A stretch of DNA of 64,000 bases, from positions 2,852,001-2,916,000 of the forward strand of contig NC_026743.1 in the NCBI RefSeq assembly GCF_000210295.1, in the 5' to 3' direction. The position numbers were made by a program, and so were the translations under genes. Shown in pieces: positions 28,189 to 37,588 of this stretch; the stretch's first letter is position 1, and the number at the start of each line of letters is the position of its first letter. The DNA is from Trypanosoma brucei gambiense DAL972. Its lineage: Eukaryota > Euglenozoa > Kinetoplastea > Trypanosomatida > Trypanosomatidae. The notes under the pieces are model-generated. The model had not been told where the DNA came from and ran no database searches. It saw only the letters and a list, made by a program, of their open reading frames with translations.

Positions 28189-28518
28189 TCCCACAGGTAG
28201 AAGATCAATGCGCGTACGAGTGCTATTCAAAGGCGAGTGAACCCGCAGAAGAAAGAAGAGAGGAAGTGAGGGAAGAGAATGTGGAAATGTAGACGAATGG
28301 TTAGCGAATTATGTGCTTCACATTTTGCTGTCGGCACCCTCTCCTGCTTAAAGCGGGCAAAGAGGTTGGGGGCAAAAAAAATGAACGCAAGTACCGTAAG
28401 GATGAAGTCGAACGAACGTTACACACCGTAGCGTTCGCACACATAATGTACACTGGCACCTTAACCGACTGTTACATACCATTCCGCGGTGATCACTGTC
28501 CGCCTCCTGAAGAAGAAA
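28189..28518. other. intergenic
   Basis: About 330 bases containing the 3' UTR of the zinc-finger-rich gene to the right and the 5' UTR of the CCCH gene. Nothing else is seen. Confidence 0.4.
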
Positions 28519-31230
28519 TTAGATGTCCTCCTTAACAGTGCAGTCCAGTGATAGATGCGGTAAACCGCAAACAGAACATTCCGGTGCCATTTGCAAACCA
28601 TTTTCACAGTTAGGACACAGCAGCACGTCGGTGGGAAGATTATCGCTCCCGCAAGAGGCACAAACCCACGGAAGGAAGCGCGCCCTGCACTCATACTGAC
28701 TTCGCGCCCGCGCTTCCCTACACGAAATGCAGTGGTCCGACCAACTATAATTCCACTGCCCACAAACGTGCGTCCCCGTCACAGCAGTGGCGGGAGTTGT
28801 TTCGCGAAGGCATCTCCATACATACACGTCGGCTGCCGCAACATCCTCCCGTGGCGCGCGGCACGACGTGCACTGAAAACCAATCTGTGCAGGTTTCTGC
28901 CCACAGTGACTGCAGCAAAACGGTCTGAGTTCATCGTAACAAAGGCGTGTGTGGCAAACGTTGCAGCACTCCTCCGAGAGCATGCTTTCACGCGTGTACC
29001 CCACACCACACCTGTGGCAATGGCGAGGGAGAAATGGGGAGCAAAGTACATTACAATCTCGGGGATGAACATTGCCACAACGCTCACACACAATCAAACG
29101 TAGTTTTGAGTTGTGCAGCGGAACCTCAATCGCTTTTTGGCATGTTGACACGATGCTGCAGCATGCACAAGTGTAAGCGCCGCGGTGCAACAGAGAGCAA
29201 CTCTCGCAACTCGTCCGACAGGGATGGTTCCGCCCGCCACACCCGCACACCCACGGCTGCAACGGGGTCACAATGCAGCCCACCTTTCGTTTTCCGGGGC
29301 AATGCTGGCATTTCGACCAAGCCGAATGATTAAACTCACCACAAGCATCACAGTGCCAAAGCAAAGAACTCTTTGTCTCGTTGGCTGCATAGCAAGTGGG
29401 GCAGCACAGTGCTTGCTTACTGTATAAGCAACCACAGGAGGGGCATTCCCTCGTCGCTTGCTTCTCGCGATCTATTTCCCCACACTTGCCACATTCACCT
29501 GTGGGAGGTAATATCTCTCCGCAGCCCTCACAAACTCCGACATCCATCAACTCCGCCTCTCGCATCCTCGGGTGTGGTGAACCGCAGGTGCAAACCGTCT
29601 CAACGACCCTGCCGCTGTGCCGGGCGCCACAAACCCCACAAGTCCACGAAATATTCCCTTGTCGAAGGCAGGTTAAGCACCTCTGTGCGCAAGAGGGGAG
29701 TTGCGTACCACAACCGCAACGCCACCAAAACTGAGACCTTTCCATCACTTTGAAATCTTCGAGTAGGCGCCGAACCATCGGATTATCACCCAGTCGTATC
29801 CCACTCAAACACCTCGAAGGAAAGTAGTCAGCCTGGAGGTTAGCAGTTATGTTCTGCACAATGGAGCAACCAAGTTCACCGTGGGCCTTCCATATCTCGC
29901 TCATGATGGGAATAAGGCTGTCTATAACCCACAGAAAGTTGATACTTGGGTGCTCCTTCAGAAATCGATAGAATTCAGATACAGCAGTGGCCGTTTCCTT
30001 GAGGGAACGAACCCCAACAACGCTGACCAAAAGACGAACAACTTGAGAAAAGGCAGACTTGTCCACGATAACCGGGTGTCCCAGGGAAGCACACACGTGA
30101 TACGCTTCAACCACCCTTATGTACACCATGGATTGAGGCTTCAGTGTTATGGCGCCCTTGAAAAAGATAACCCAAACCGACTGCAAATTGGATTGGCAAC
30201 TTCCGTAAAGACGAACCGCGAGAGTTGTTACCGCAACTATTTTACGCCAGATTCTGGCGTCATCACCACCGTCGTCGGCCTCCCCTGTCGCTCCTGCATC
30301 CACTAAGCTCCCAACGCAGTGAAGAAGGTACGACAGTGGAAGTTTGGTCTCAAGGGCCGGAATTTTTGCAAGAAGCTCATCGTGCAGAGACATTAGAGCC
30401 TCCCCCCGCCACTGTCGCATGTAAATCCGGCTCAGCTTGTTCAGTATAGGCGTCCAACGAACTGACAAGTAGTCAAATGAGTCACCTATTTTACCGATGA
30501 CGCAGCGAAGGATGGCGTCCATTTCATCGAAATGGTGAGATGTAAAGAAGTTGTCGCTCGACAACAGTCCCTCTACACATGCACAAAACAACCCCTTGCT
30601 TATTCCTTCATCACTGCTACATCTTTCCAACTCACGACGAACAACACATTCAAGCAGAGTCGGGATTGCAGGCGCTGACAGCAGCAACTGAACTATGTGG
30701 AGTGGAACAGGGCCACGAAACTCCTCTAACTCGGACGAGATTGTCGCGAACTGCTTTCCGCCATCGTCATTAGTTGAGGCCCATGCGGCATTCAGGAACG
30801 AAACCACCAGCTGAATACACCTTGTGTCACGATGTGGGCGAACAGCCGGGCACGATGCGCCGAAACACCGTAATGTAAGTTGTGCATATCGACAGCCAGC
30901 AACAGATGTACCACCAAAAAGGTTTGCCTCATGTGCTGTCATAAAGGCACCATCAGTTTTCAACGCCAATAGCAACAATGGAAGGCGCACATCGTCCGGA
31001 GAATGCGGTGCGCCTCCCGCCCACAGAGCAATCGCAGTAAAAGGATAAAAGCTATGCGACAGGCCCGTGATGCACACACCGCCATTTGCAAAATAATCAC
31101 TTATGCCTCCCGAAATTTCTCGCTCAAACACCAGACGTTCCTCCATTTGAAACACTGACGATGACGGAAGGGTAAGTGCTTCTCTCGGTCGGCGCATCAC
31201 TCTCTTTACTACAGGGCGCCATCTTCTCAT
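28519..31230 (-). CDS. RanBP2-type zinc-finger array protein, probably mitochondrial
   Basis: A 903-residue protein. The N-terminus is strongly basic with no acids (MRRWRPVVKRVMRRPREAL), a typical mitochondrial presequence. Residues about 30-490 are helical and without recognised domains. Residues about 500-895 are an extended array of Cys pairs that fit RanBP2-type zinc fingers: W-x-C-x2-C-x3-N-x6-C-x2-C is exact in WHCDACGEFNHSAWSKCQHC and close in a finger beginning WVCASCGSDN. Others are degenerate or use C-x-C. RanBP2 fingers bind single-stranded RNA or ubiquitin, and several kinetoplastid mitochondrial RNA-processing factors use zinc fingers, so a role in mitochondrial RNA or ribosome assembly is likely but inferred. 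Confidence 0.72.
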   Translation of the reverse strand: MRRWRPVVKRVMRRPREALTLPSSSVFQMEERLVFEREISGGISDYFANGGVCITGLSHSFYPFTAIALWAGGAPHSPDDVRLPLLLLALKTDGAFMTAHEANLFGGTSVAGCRYAQLTLRCFGASCPAVRPHRDTRCIQLVVSFLNAAWASTNDDGGKQFATISSELEEFRGPVPLHIVQLLLSAPAIPTLLECVVRRELERCSSDEGISKGLFCACVEGLLSSDNFFTSHHFDEMDAILRCVIGKIGDSFDYLSVRWTPILNKLSRIYMRQWRGEALMSLHDELLAKIPALETKLPLSYLLHCVGSLVDAGATGEADDGGDDARIWRKIVAVTTLAVRLYGSCQSNLQSVWVIFFKGAITLKPQSMVYIRVVEAYHVCASLGHPVIVDKSAFSQVVRLLVSVVGVRSLKETATAVSEFYRFLKEHPSINFLWVIDSLIPIMSEIWKAHGELGCSIVQNITANLQADYFPSRCLSGIRLGDNPMVRRLLEDFKVMERSQFWWRCGCGTQLPSCAQRCLTCLRQGNISWTCGVCGARHSGRVVETVCTCGSPHPRMREAELMDVGVCEGCGEILPPTGECGKCGEIDREKQATRECPSCGCLYSKQALCCPTCYAANETKSSLLWHCDACGEFNHSAWSKCQHCPGKRKVGCIVTPLQPWVCGCGGRNHPCRTSCESCSLLHRGAYTCACCSIVSTCQKAIEVPLHNSKLRLIVCERCGNVHPRDCNVLCSPFLPRHCHRCGVGYTRESMLSEECCNVCHTRLCYDELRPFCCSHCGQKPAQIGFQCTSCRAPREDVAAADVYVWRCLRETTPATAVTGTHVCGQWNYSWSDHCISCREARARSQYECRARFLPWVCASCGSDNLPTDVLLCPNCENGLQMAPECSVCGLPHLSLDCTVKEDI

Positions 31231-31541
31231 TTAGCACCTTGAATAGTAGGAAGGGGGTTTACAGAGTGAAATGTGCCTGCATAACAACTGTAGGGTGTAC
31301 AAATCGTCACAAAACCAAAACCAAAAACACTCAACAAATGGCATAGCGGAGCACTCGTGTTGTTCACTCGTATTATTACCTTCATTTTACCGCAAAAAAA
31401 AAAAAATGCAGCATGCAGAGCCGCCACCAGGAAAAAAAAAAATAGTTGTACTGACAAGAATACTGGGTGTAAGCAACGAACAACAGCTTCCACCAAGAGG
31501 TATGCAACAGAGTGGAAATAATAAGGCGCACAATTGAATAA
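31231..31541. other. intergenic
   Basis: Contains A10-13 runs on the plus strand (T runs on the transcribed strand) near 31394-31441 that may be the splice signal for the gene at 31542. No gene is seen. Confidence 0.4.
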
Positions 31542-32339
31542 TTATTTTTCACTACTCTGTTGGAAAAACTTTTTACTCACTTCGACCAACGAAGCCGCCC
31601 CTTCCACACTGCCAGTCGCAGTGTAATCCGTGGAGAGCACTTTCGAAATATAAGGATCTAAGGTGCTGCAACTTCTTTCTTCATCATACCCTCTTACGCG
31701 CACCCGCTCGAGGGTACCGGAGTCAATCGCCTCTAGCAACGCATGAAGGGACGGGAAGGCGCTCTTAATGATGGAGGCACGGTGTTCGGAAACCGTAGCA
31801 ATTTCAGAAAGCATGTCAAGGTACAATGTGTCGAAATCCGTAGGGTCGCACTTACGCCGTCCATCCATGCGGACCAGATTCTGGCCGACTTTTGGGTCCT
31901 TAGTAGCTTTCATACCGTGGGCCACGACGATTTCGTCAGAACGCTCAACAGATGATGCGAAGTCGATTCCAACCAAAACATCCAGCAAGTGGGGGTCGGT
32001 GCATAACTGCGCCACACCCGTCCAGAAGGGGGGACACCTCGGCCCTGTTGGGTAGCCAATAACAACAATGTATATGGGACAAGCGGTTGCACGATGTGCC
32101 GCCTTCAAATAGTCATGCGCACAATCACTTCGGAAGAGCAACTGCAAGTCACTGCACGTAATAAGGAGAAGTAACCGAGAGGGGTTTCCATCTTTTTCCA
32201 CAACCACCGTGTTTGGTACAGCGTTATGCCTTTTGTTGACAACAAGAGAAGTGACACCACCCTGGCCCGAAGCTACAATGCGTGAAACCGCCTCGAAAAG
32301 ATCATCGCACGTGCTATCAATAGTTAGCGCCACGCGCAT
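31542..32339 (-). CDS. possible EME1/Mms4-like ERCC4-fold protein
   Basis: A 265-residue protein of uncertain family. The N-terminal part reads like an alpha/beta ERCC4-type core (MRVALTIDSTCDDLFEAV, then LLLLITCSDLQLLF and CPIYIVVIGYP) without the GDxnERKxxxD catalytic motif of XPF/MUS81 nucleases. At about 160-215 a helix-hairpin-helix pair is visible (LSEIATVSEHRASIIKSAF, then PSLHALLEAI), which matches the (HhH)2 of EME1/Mms4. Those proteins are non-catalytic partners of MUS81 in resolving recombination intermediates. The call is inference from fold pattern, and a short DNA-repair protein of another kind cannot be excluded. Confidence 0.45.
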   Translation of the reverse strand: MRVALTIDSTCDDLFEAVSRIVASGQGGVTSLVVNKRHNAVPNTVVVEKDGNPSRLLLLITCSDLQLLFRSDCAHDYLKAAHRATACPIYIVVIGYPTGPRCPPFWTGVAQLCTDPHLLDVLVGIDFASSVERSDEIVVAHGMKATKDPKVGQNLVRMDGRRKCDPTDFDTLYLDMLSEIATVSEHRASIIKSAFPSLHALLEAIDSGTLERVRVRGYDEERSCSTLDPYISKVLSTDYTATGSVEGAASLVEVSKKFFQQSSEK

Positions 32340-33994
32340 CTAGTTTCCGCACCTCCTCCCCTATGTCCTCACCTCTTCCTTTCCCTAAACCGTCGGGGGC
32401 GATTGAAACAAGCACTTCAAGGTGAGTTAGGAGTTACAAAGCCAGTGGTGCAGTTAAATGTTGTTGCAGAACCTCGAGGACAAACAGCCAGAAGAAGTTA
32501 CATAAACAGTTCATCACGCACCACTAACATACCACCCGATACCACTCGTTCGTTCCAGTAAGTAGTAATGACAACAATATAAAAAAGGGGGTATGCAAAT
32601 AAGAGAAAGACATTGGTAACAAAACGCGTGCAGCTACGAAAACAAGTATAGGTATGTTGAAAAGAAGAAAGTGGAAAATATACGGGGCCACGTGGTCACC
32701 ACTAACCACCCGCCGAGTTTACACATGTCCGCCGTTCGAAAGAACTAAAACAACATGGCAGCGAGGGCACGCACCAACGCGGAAGACCTCCTCCACGAAA
32801 AGCCGCTCACTTCTAAACCATACATATTTGCCACCTCCCGATACACCTCACGCACAACAGAATTTTCACAACAACAAAAACGCACACACCAGTTTAAGGG
32901 AGGAAGGAAGAAAGGGGGTGGATCGCAAACTGCAGAGACCAGTGACCGACAGCAGTGTTTGGACACCATTTAAACATCTCCAGTGCCATGAATTGTGCAC
33001 AAATCCCTTGGTGTCGAACAATCCATCAGAAAAGGAACACCCTGAAGGTGCTGGAGCGTCTCGCAGTTCACGTATATGTGCTTACGTGCGTCATGAAGGT
33101 CGCTCAGCTCCTGATGTAAATATACATACCGCACAATAAAACAGAACAAGAATATCCACACCACAAAAACATCACTAGCGGGTGTAACACAATATGTAAA
33201 AAAGGCAACGTATAACGTTGAGGCACTCTCGCATCATCCCCACAATAGCCACCCACCAAAATCCCTGATTTCATCGCAAATATCGACTTTGGCTTTGCGC
33301 CGAAGGGGGCAACACATAGCTGAGAGACAGAACGTACACGAAAGACCGGTGAGAACGAAGAAATATAAGTGGTAAGAAAAATGAAAAAATGAAGGAAGAC
33401 GGAGGGAGTCGAGACGAGGCGAGGTGAGGTGGAGATAAAAATCATTTGTTGCTGTGCCGGAGGAATCCCCTTTCCCCCGAAACGGTCTGACGCCACTGAA
33501 TCCCTTACTTCGGGTACAACATTTAGATCCTTTTGGCGTCAAATAGAACAAAACACCTGGTATGCAACGTAGAGCTTCCAAATAAAACTAACGAGATAAG
33601 CGTACTCTTCTCCATGTTACCTATGCACGCATTTCCTCATCTACAATTCCTCCCGCAGCGTGCTATGCCAGGAAACACAGCACCCAAACAAAACACGGAC
33701 GACAGCAGCGAAGAATGATGAAATACTCATAATATACTTCTTTGCGTGGAAAAAAAAAACACGCTTCCCCAAGTTCCCAGAAGACCATCTCTGTTCGTTC
33801 ACGAAATCTAACCACCTGGCTGTTATTGTTGCCGCTCCTTGCCAATTTATTTTTTTTCTTCTCTTGTATCCCCTCCAAATTCCCCCTTCCTATCATGTGG
33901 TACACCTGCTTGCTTTTTATCGTACCAAAGACCTCACATACGCAAACACATAAACCCACTCTCACAAATTTGAGCTTATATTTCAGTCACACGA
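32340..33994. other. long intergenic stretch, 1.65 kb, no gene seen
   Basis: No minus-strand ORF with an ATG and protein-like composition was found. The 161-codon ORF on the plus strand is antisense and low in complexity. The sequence is A-rich in blocks near 33742-33765, which fits UTRs. Longer than typical gaps here; an unrecognised non-coding RNA or very small ORF is possible. Confidence 0.4.
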
Positions 33995-34507
33995 TCAAAT
34001 GTTGTTGGTATCGGAAAGCATTTGCAGCGCTTGCTTCACGTTAGCTTCCGTCAATCCAGTTGTCGCATTCGTGACGATGGCGTGCCGCGCAAAGAAGTTG
34101 CGATCAGGGGCGCTGAGTGGTAAGTTAATATCGTCCAGAGCAACGAAGTTGACAATATTGTACTTTCTTTTGTTAGAATCAATCCACGACAGTATTTCCA
34201 CAGACCTTGGTTTATCCGGAAGCGTCGGGGTGCAGTCGATGAAAACTGGCATGCCAAACTGGGTGAGCTGACGGGCCACTTCTTTCCGCCCAAAATCTGT
34301 TGTGCGCCACGAGCTGCTCAACACAATTTGCGCTCCCGACCCGTTTATTATATCGGCGAGGAACTTCATTTGCCTTGGGGCAAACAGCGGCCCCCCAAAG
34401 GGTGACACAACGCCATCACAGTCAAGGAACACAATTTTAAGGGGTGCGTTGTTGAAGGGCACGGCGTTCGTGGCCGTGTTTCCGGATTTTGCTTTTGTTG
34501 CTTTCAT
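33995..34507 (-). CDS. HAD-like phosphatase domain protein
   Basis: A 170-residue single-domain protein of the HAD superfamily, close to the HAD domain found in Swiss-army-knife RNA-repair proteins. The DxD motif is FLDCDGVV with Asp29 and Asp31, motif II is SSSWR at 64-68, and the motif IV aspartates lie in VALDDINLPL. The Lys of motif III is not evident. It lacks signal or membrane segments. HAD enzymes of this type hydrolyse phosphate esters, sometimes on nucleic acid ends. The substrate is unknown. ATG at 34507 is the only good start. Confidence 0.8.
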   Translation of the reverse strand: MKATKAKSGNTATNAVPFNNAPLKIVFLDCDGVVSPFGGPLFAPRQMKFLADIINGSGAQIVLSSSWRTTDFGRKEVARQLTQFGMPVFIDCTPTLPDKPRSVEILSWIDSNKRKYNIVNFVALDDINLPLSAPDRNFFARHAIVTNATTGLTEANVKQALQMLSDTNNI

Positions 34508-35314
34508 GTCGTGGTTTACACTATTTAAAAAAAATAATAAATAATAAATAAATGACAGAAGCGCTGGAGAAGATCAAACCAACGGAGATGTGTGAAGGAG
34601 GAATGCGGAAGGTGTTCCTGGAAAATAATATGGGTGCTAGGAAGGTAAATAACTAAACGGAAGCAAACACACGAGTAGAAACTACACGAGAGGTTGCTGC
34701 GTATGTATATCCCTTTACTTCTGGCGGTCCCTTTTAATGGGAATATCACCAAAGCGGGATTTCAACAAAGTGAAAAAAATTAAGGAGGGCAAAAAAAAAG
34801 TTAAAGGTTAAAATAATGGTGACAGAACGGAAAAGGGGTTTAAACGCTAAGAATTGTGCTATCCTGTTTGCCCTTGTCAGGAAGCAGTCATGTTCTACCT
34901 TTCGTGCGTTCCGTTCTCGTTGAACAGTTTCACATATTAAAAAAAAAAAAAAGTAAAACCAGAAGCAGAATTTTGAATAATAAAAAAAATGATAAAAAGG
35001 TAGATGGGTGTGTTAGTTTAGGTATATATAAAAGCTTGGGTGGGAGCAGGCGCATCGATGGATGCAACTGCCTCCCTGTAACAGTGTTACTGCGTTAAAA
35101 TTCCAGTAGGATGCCCCAAAATTCGATGACTGCGGCACTAGGATGGGGTTGAACGTAAAAGTGTGACTAAGCGATCTGCTACTCAACCGCAGCGACCCGT
35201 CCCCCAAACGCCGTAGGCACTCTCGCTCGTTTTAGCGTAACCACCGGGTAGCTTTTACCCCAGTAATGTTTTCCCTTCGCCATTACCCCCTTTATTTAAT
35301 GCGAATCCACCCTT
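34508..35314. other. intergenic, 3' UTR of GSH1
   Basis: About 800 bases, AT-rich, with A-runs near 34789-34799 and 34941-34954. Probably 3' UTR of the ligase gene and the splice region of the HAD gene. No gene is seen. Confidence 0.4.
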
Positions 35315-37354
35315 TCACCCTTCGCGTTGTCTTTTACTCCCCAATTTATAAGCACCAATCATCGACTCGCTCGCATTACCACCGCACGCGAGCTGATGAA
35401 CGTGGTTAACAACATCATGGGCAATCTGTTCTGTCAATCGCGAATCTTCCCTGTAGTCAGGGTGCTTCTTAACAAAGTTCCTCAAGTACTGCGCCGCTGT
35501 TGGTATCTCCCCACACGCTCGTTTAGAAATAAAGTTTAAGTAGCCCTCGACCACATCGCTTTGAATGTTTTCCTCCTCTAGATACCGACGAACAAGTGGA
35601 ATTAGGCCATAGTACTCACCAGGCTTTCCATTGATAACTTCCCCAACAGTGAGCTCACAGTTTTCGCTGGGATCAGTAGTTACTTTGGATGCGAATATGT
35701 CACGCCTCATGATATAATGCTGCTGGCACGGGTTGATGTTGTGCGCACGGCCCATATTTTCATCAACAATGCTTAATTTTGTGTAAAAAACGGCACCAAA
35801 CCTCATAATGGCACGCGTAAGTAACACAACGAAAACAGAGTATGCTGCGTTTTCAAATGGTGTTGGCATCACGTCCATTACACGAAACTCCACACGCCAC
35901 CCAAGCGTGCTGTCAAGCACGGGAACTTTCAAACGAACAGTTTGCCAATTTGTGCTTTGAATATTTTCAAAGTGGTCCACGTGTGTGTGGTCGTCTATGT
36001 CTATCATCTGGTCGTAGATGACAAGAGGGTCTCGAATGAAGAGATGTGCAATATGTGTGGCCAAACGGGAGTCCACACCTTCCCTAGTGAGTAAATTGTA
36101 ATAAGAGTCGTTTATCCTGAGCACCTCGTCGTTGAACTCCTCCAGGTTTGGCGTCAATGAACTGACAAATACAGAAATTGAGTCATAACGCGACTTGATA
36201 ATGTGCGGCACCTCCTCATACTTGCGGTCATCAACGGAGGCGGTGATCGTCAACCAGCGAACGTCCGACTCGCAGAGAATGCCCTTTTGAAACGGGGTTG
36301 CTGAGCTTAAGGCAAGAAATAAAGGGCATAATATCCCCAGTTGGTCGTATATATGACGCGCCTGCGCTTCATTAGGAAGCTGCATGGTAAGCTGAAGGCA
36401 GTTGCAGCCCATCCCAAAGGCCATACAATCCATGTAAATGCAAGGGTGGTTTACGGATGGAACGGGACAGGGGCAAGCCTGGTACCGCTGCTTCACTCGC
36501 TCCGCCTGAAGGTTTTGAAAGTATTGAGCATAGTAGTAGTGCGTAACAGGGGTGTAAAGATGTGTCATATTCGTTACTGCTTCATTTTCTAGAGGAACGC
36601 GTTTCGGAGTGATGGTATCACATGAAAATTTCTTTCCCTTCGAACCAGTCTTCTCACCCGAAAACGTACAAACAATTTCAACGTTACGGGGATGTAGATC
36701 AATATTTACACGCGGGTCCACCGTCCTCTCCATGGTGTACCTGTCAATAAACATCGGTACCTGAATGCAAACCTTTCGTCCACGGCGTAGACGAATATTG
36801 TTCGTGAGAGCCTTGAAGCGAGGATGAGAATCATTGATACACGCATCCGGTACGAAAAGAGACTGGGAGCACGGTGATTCGGTTTCCGTTGACGTGGTGA
36901 AACCACCAACACCCATCAATGGAAACGTGACCAACGTAACAGCGAATGTGTTGTCACCAGCGGCAGCGTCCAACATATGGTAACGCCGCCGCATGTTTAC
37001 TTCCACAGAACACAATGAATCCACATTCGACGAGTATGGCTTGCCGGGGAGGCTCTCGACCATAAAGCTCCCATATTCTGGGCGCCATTCTGCAGTACTC
37101 TCGCCGCTGCTTTGACTAAGGCGTTTGATAACGTCCGCAGCGTTAAGCGATAGTTTGACCTTGCGGCCCTCAAGGCGCACGAGCTGGTGTTCAATTTCGT
37201 CTCCCCATAGAAACGGGAAATCAGGTAGCTCCTTCTGTTTGTTGTACACCCACAGAAACTGTTGAATGCCATGTGCTGACACGTACTCTTTGGCACGATT
37301 GTTTTCCTCTGTACCCCACTGCAGAGGCTGGCCGCCAGTGGTTAGAAGACCCAT
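35315..37354 (-). CDS. GSH1: glutamate-cysteine ligase (gamma-glutamylcysteine synthetase)
   Basis: Catalyses the ATP-dependent joining of L-glutamate and L-cysteine, the first and rate-limiting step of glutathione synthesis. In trypanosomes glutathione is further joined to spermidine to make trypanothione, so this enzyme feeds the main thiol redox system. The 679-residue length fits eukaryotic enzymes. Family motifs are clear: FLWGDEIEHQLV near residue 48, VESLPGKPY, the HPRFKALT-NIRLRRG segment, IYMDCMAFGMGCNCLQLT, and FENIQSTNWQTVRLKVP, FRVMDVMPTPFENAAYSVF. Located in the cytosol by family. The ATG at 37354 gives the expected start MGLLTTGGQPL. Confidence 0.97.
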   Translation of the reverse strand: MGLLTTGGQPLQWGTEENNRAKEYVSAHGIQQFLWVYNKQKELPDFPFLWGDEIEHQLVRLEGRKVKLSLNAADVIKRLSQSSGESTAEWRPEYGSFMVESLPGKPYSSNVDSLCSVEVNMRRRYHMLDAAAGDNTFAVTLVTFPLMGVGGFTTSTETESPCSQSLFVPDACINDSHPRFKALTNNIRLRRGRKVCIQVPMFIDRYTMERTVDPRVNIDLHPRNVEIVCTFSGEKTGSKGKKFSCDTITPKRVPLENEAVTNMTHLYTPVTHYYYAQYFQNLQAERVKQRYQACPCPVPSVNHPCIYMDCMAFGMGCNCLQLTMQLPNEAQARHIYDQLGILCPLFLALSSATPFQKGILCESDVRWLTITASVDDRKYEEVPHIIKSRYDSISVFVSSLTPNLEEFNDEVLRINDSYYNLLTREGVDSRLATHIAHLFIRDPLVIYDQMIDIDDHTHVDHFENIQSTNWQTVRLKVPVLDSTLGWRVEFRVMDVMPTPFENAAYSVFVVLLTRAIMRFGAVFYTKLSIVDENMGRAHNINPCQQHYIMRRDIFASKVTTDPSENCELTVGEVINGKPGEYYGLIPLVRRYLEEENIQSDVVEGYLNFISKRACGEIPTAAQYLRNFVKKHPDYREDSRLTEQIAHDVVNHVHQLACGGNASESMIGAYKLGSKRQREG

Positions 37355-37588
37355 CCCTTAATCCTGCCTTCCACTATTACTAAACACGGATTCACTCCAG
37401 GATTCCCTAATGTTGAAACGGCACAAGAAGGCATCAGAATGAAGTATGTATGATGAAAAGAAATGCAAATTTTCGCCTCCAGCAACAAGGAATCAACTCC
37501 CCAAGTGTAAAAAAGAAAAGGAGGGTACGAAAAAAAAAACATGAAAAAATACATCGAAAGAAGAGTACATTGCCAACTCAACCGAGTC

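Noticed and set aside
28591..29103. 170-codon plus-strand ORF opposite the zinc-finger protein
   Set aside because: It is an antisense shadow; Cys-rich codons on the other strand create an open frame.
32654..33139. 161-codon plus-strand ORF in the 1.65-kb gap
   Set aside because: It is antisense to the cluster and of low-complexity composition, with no recognised motif.
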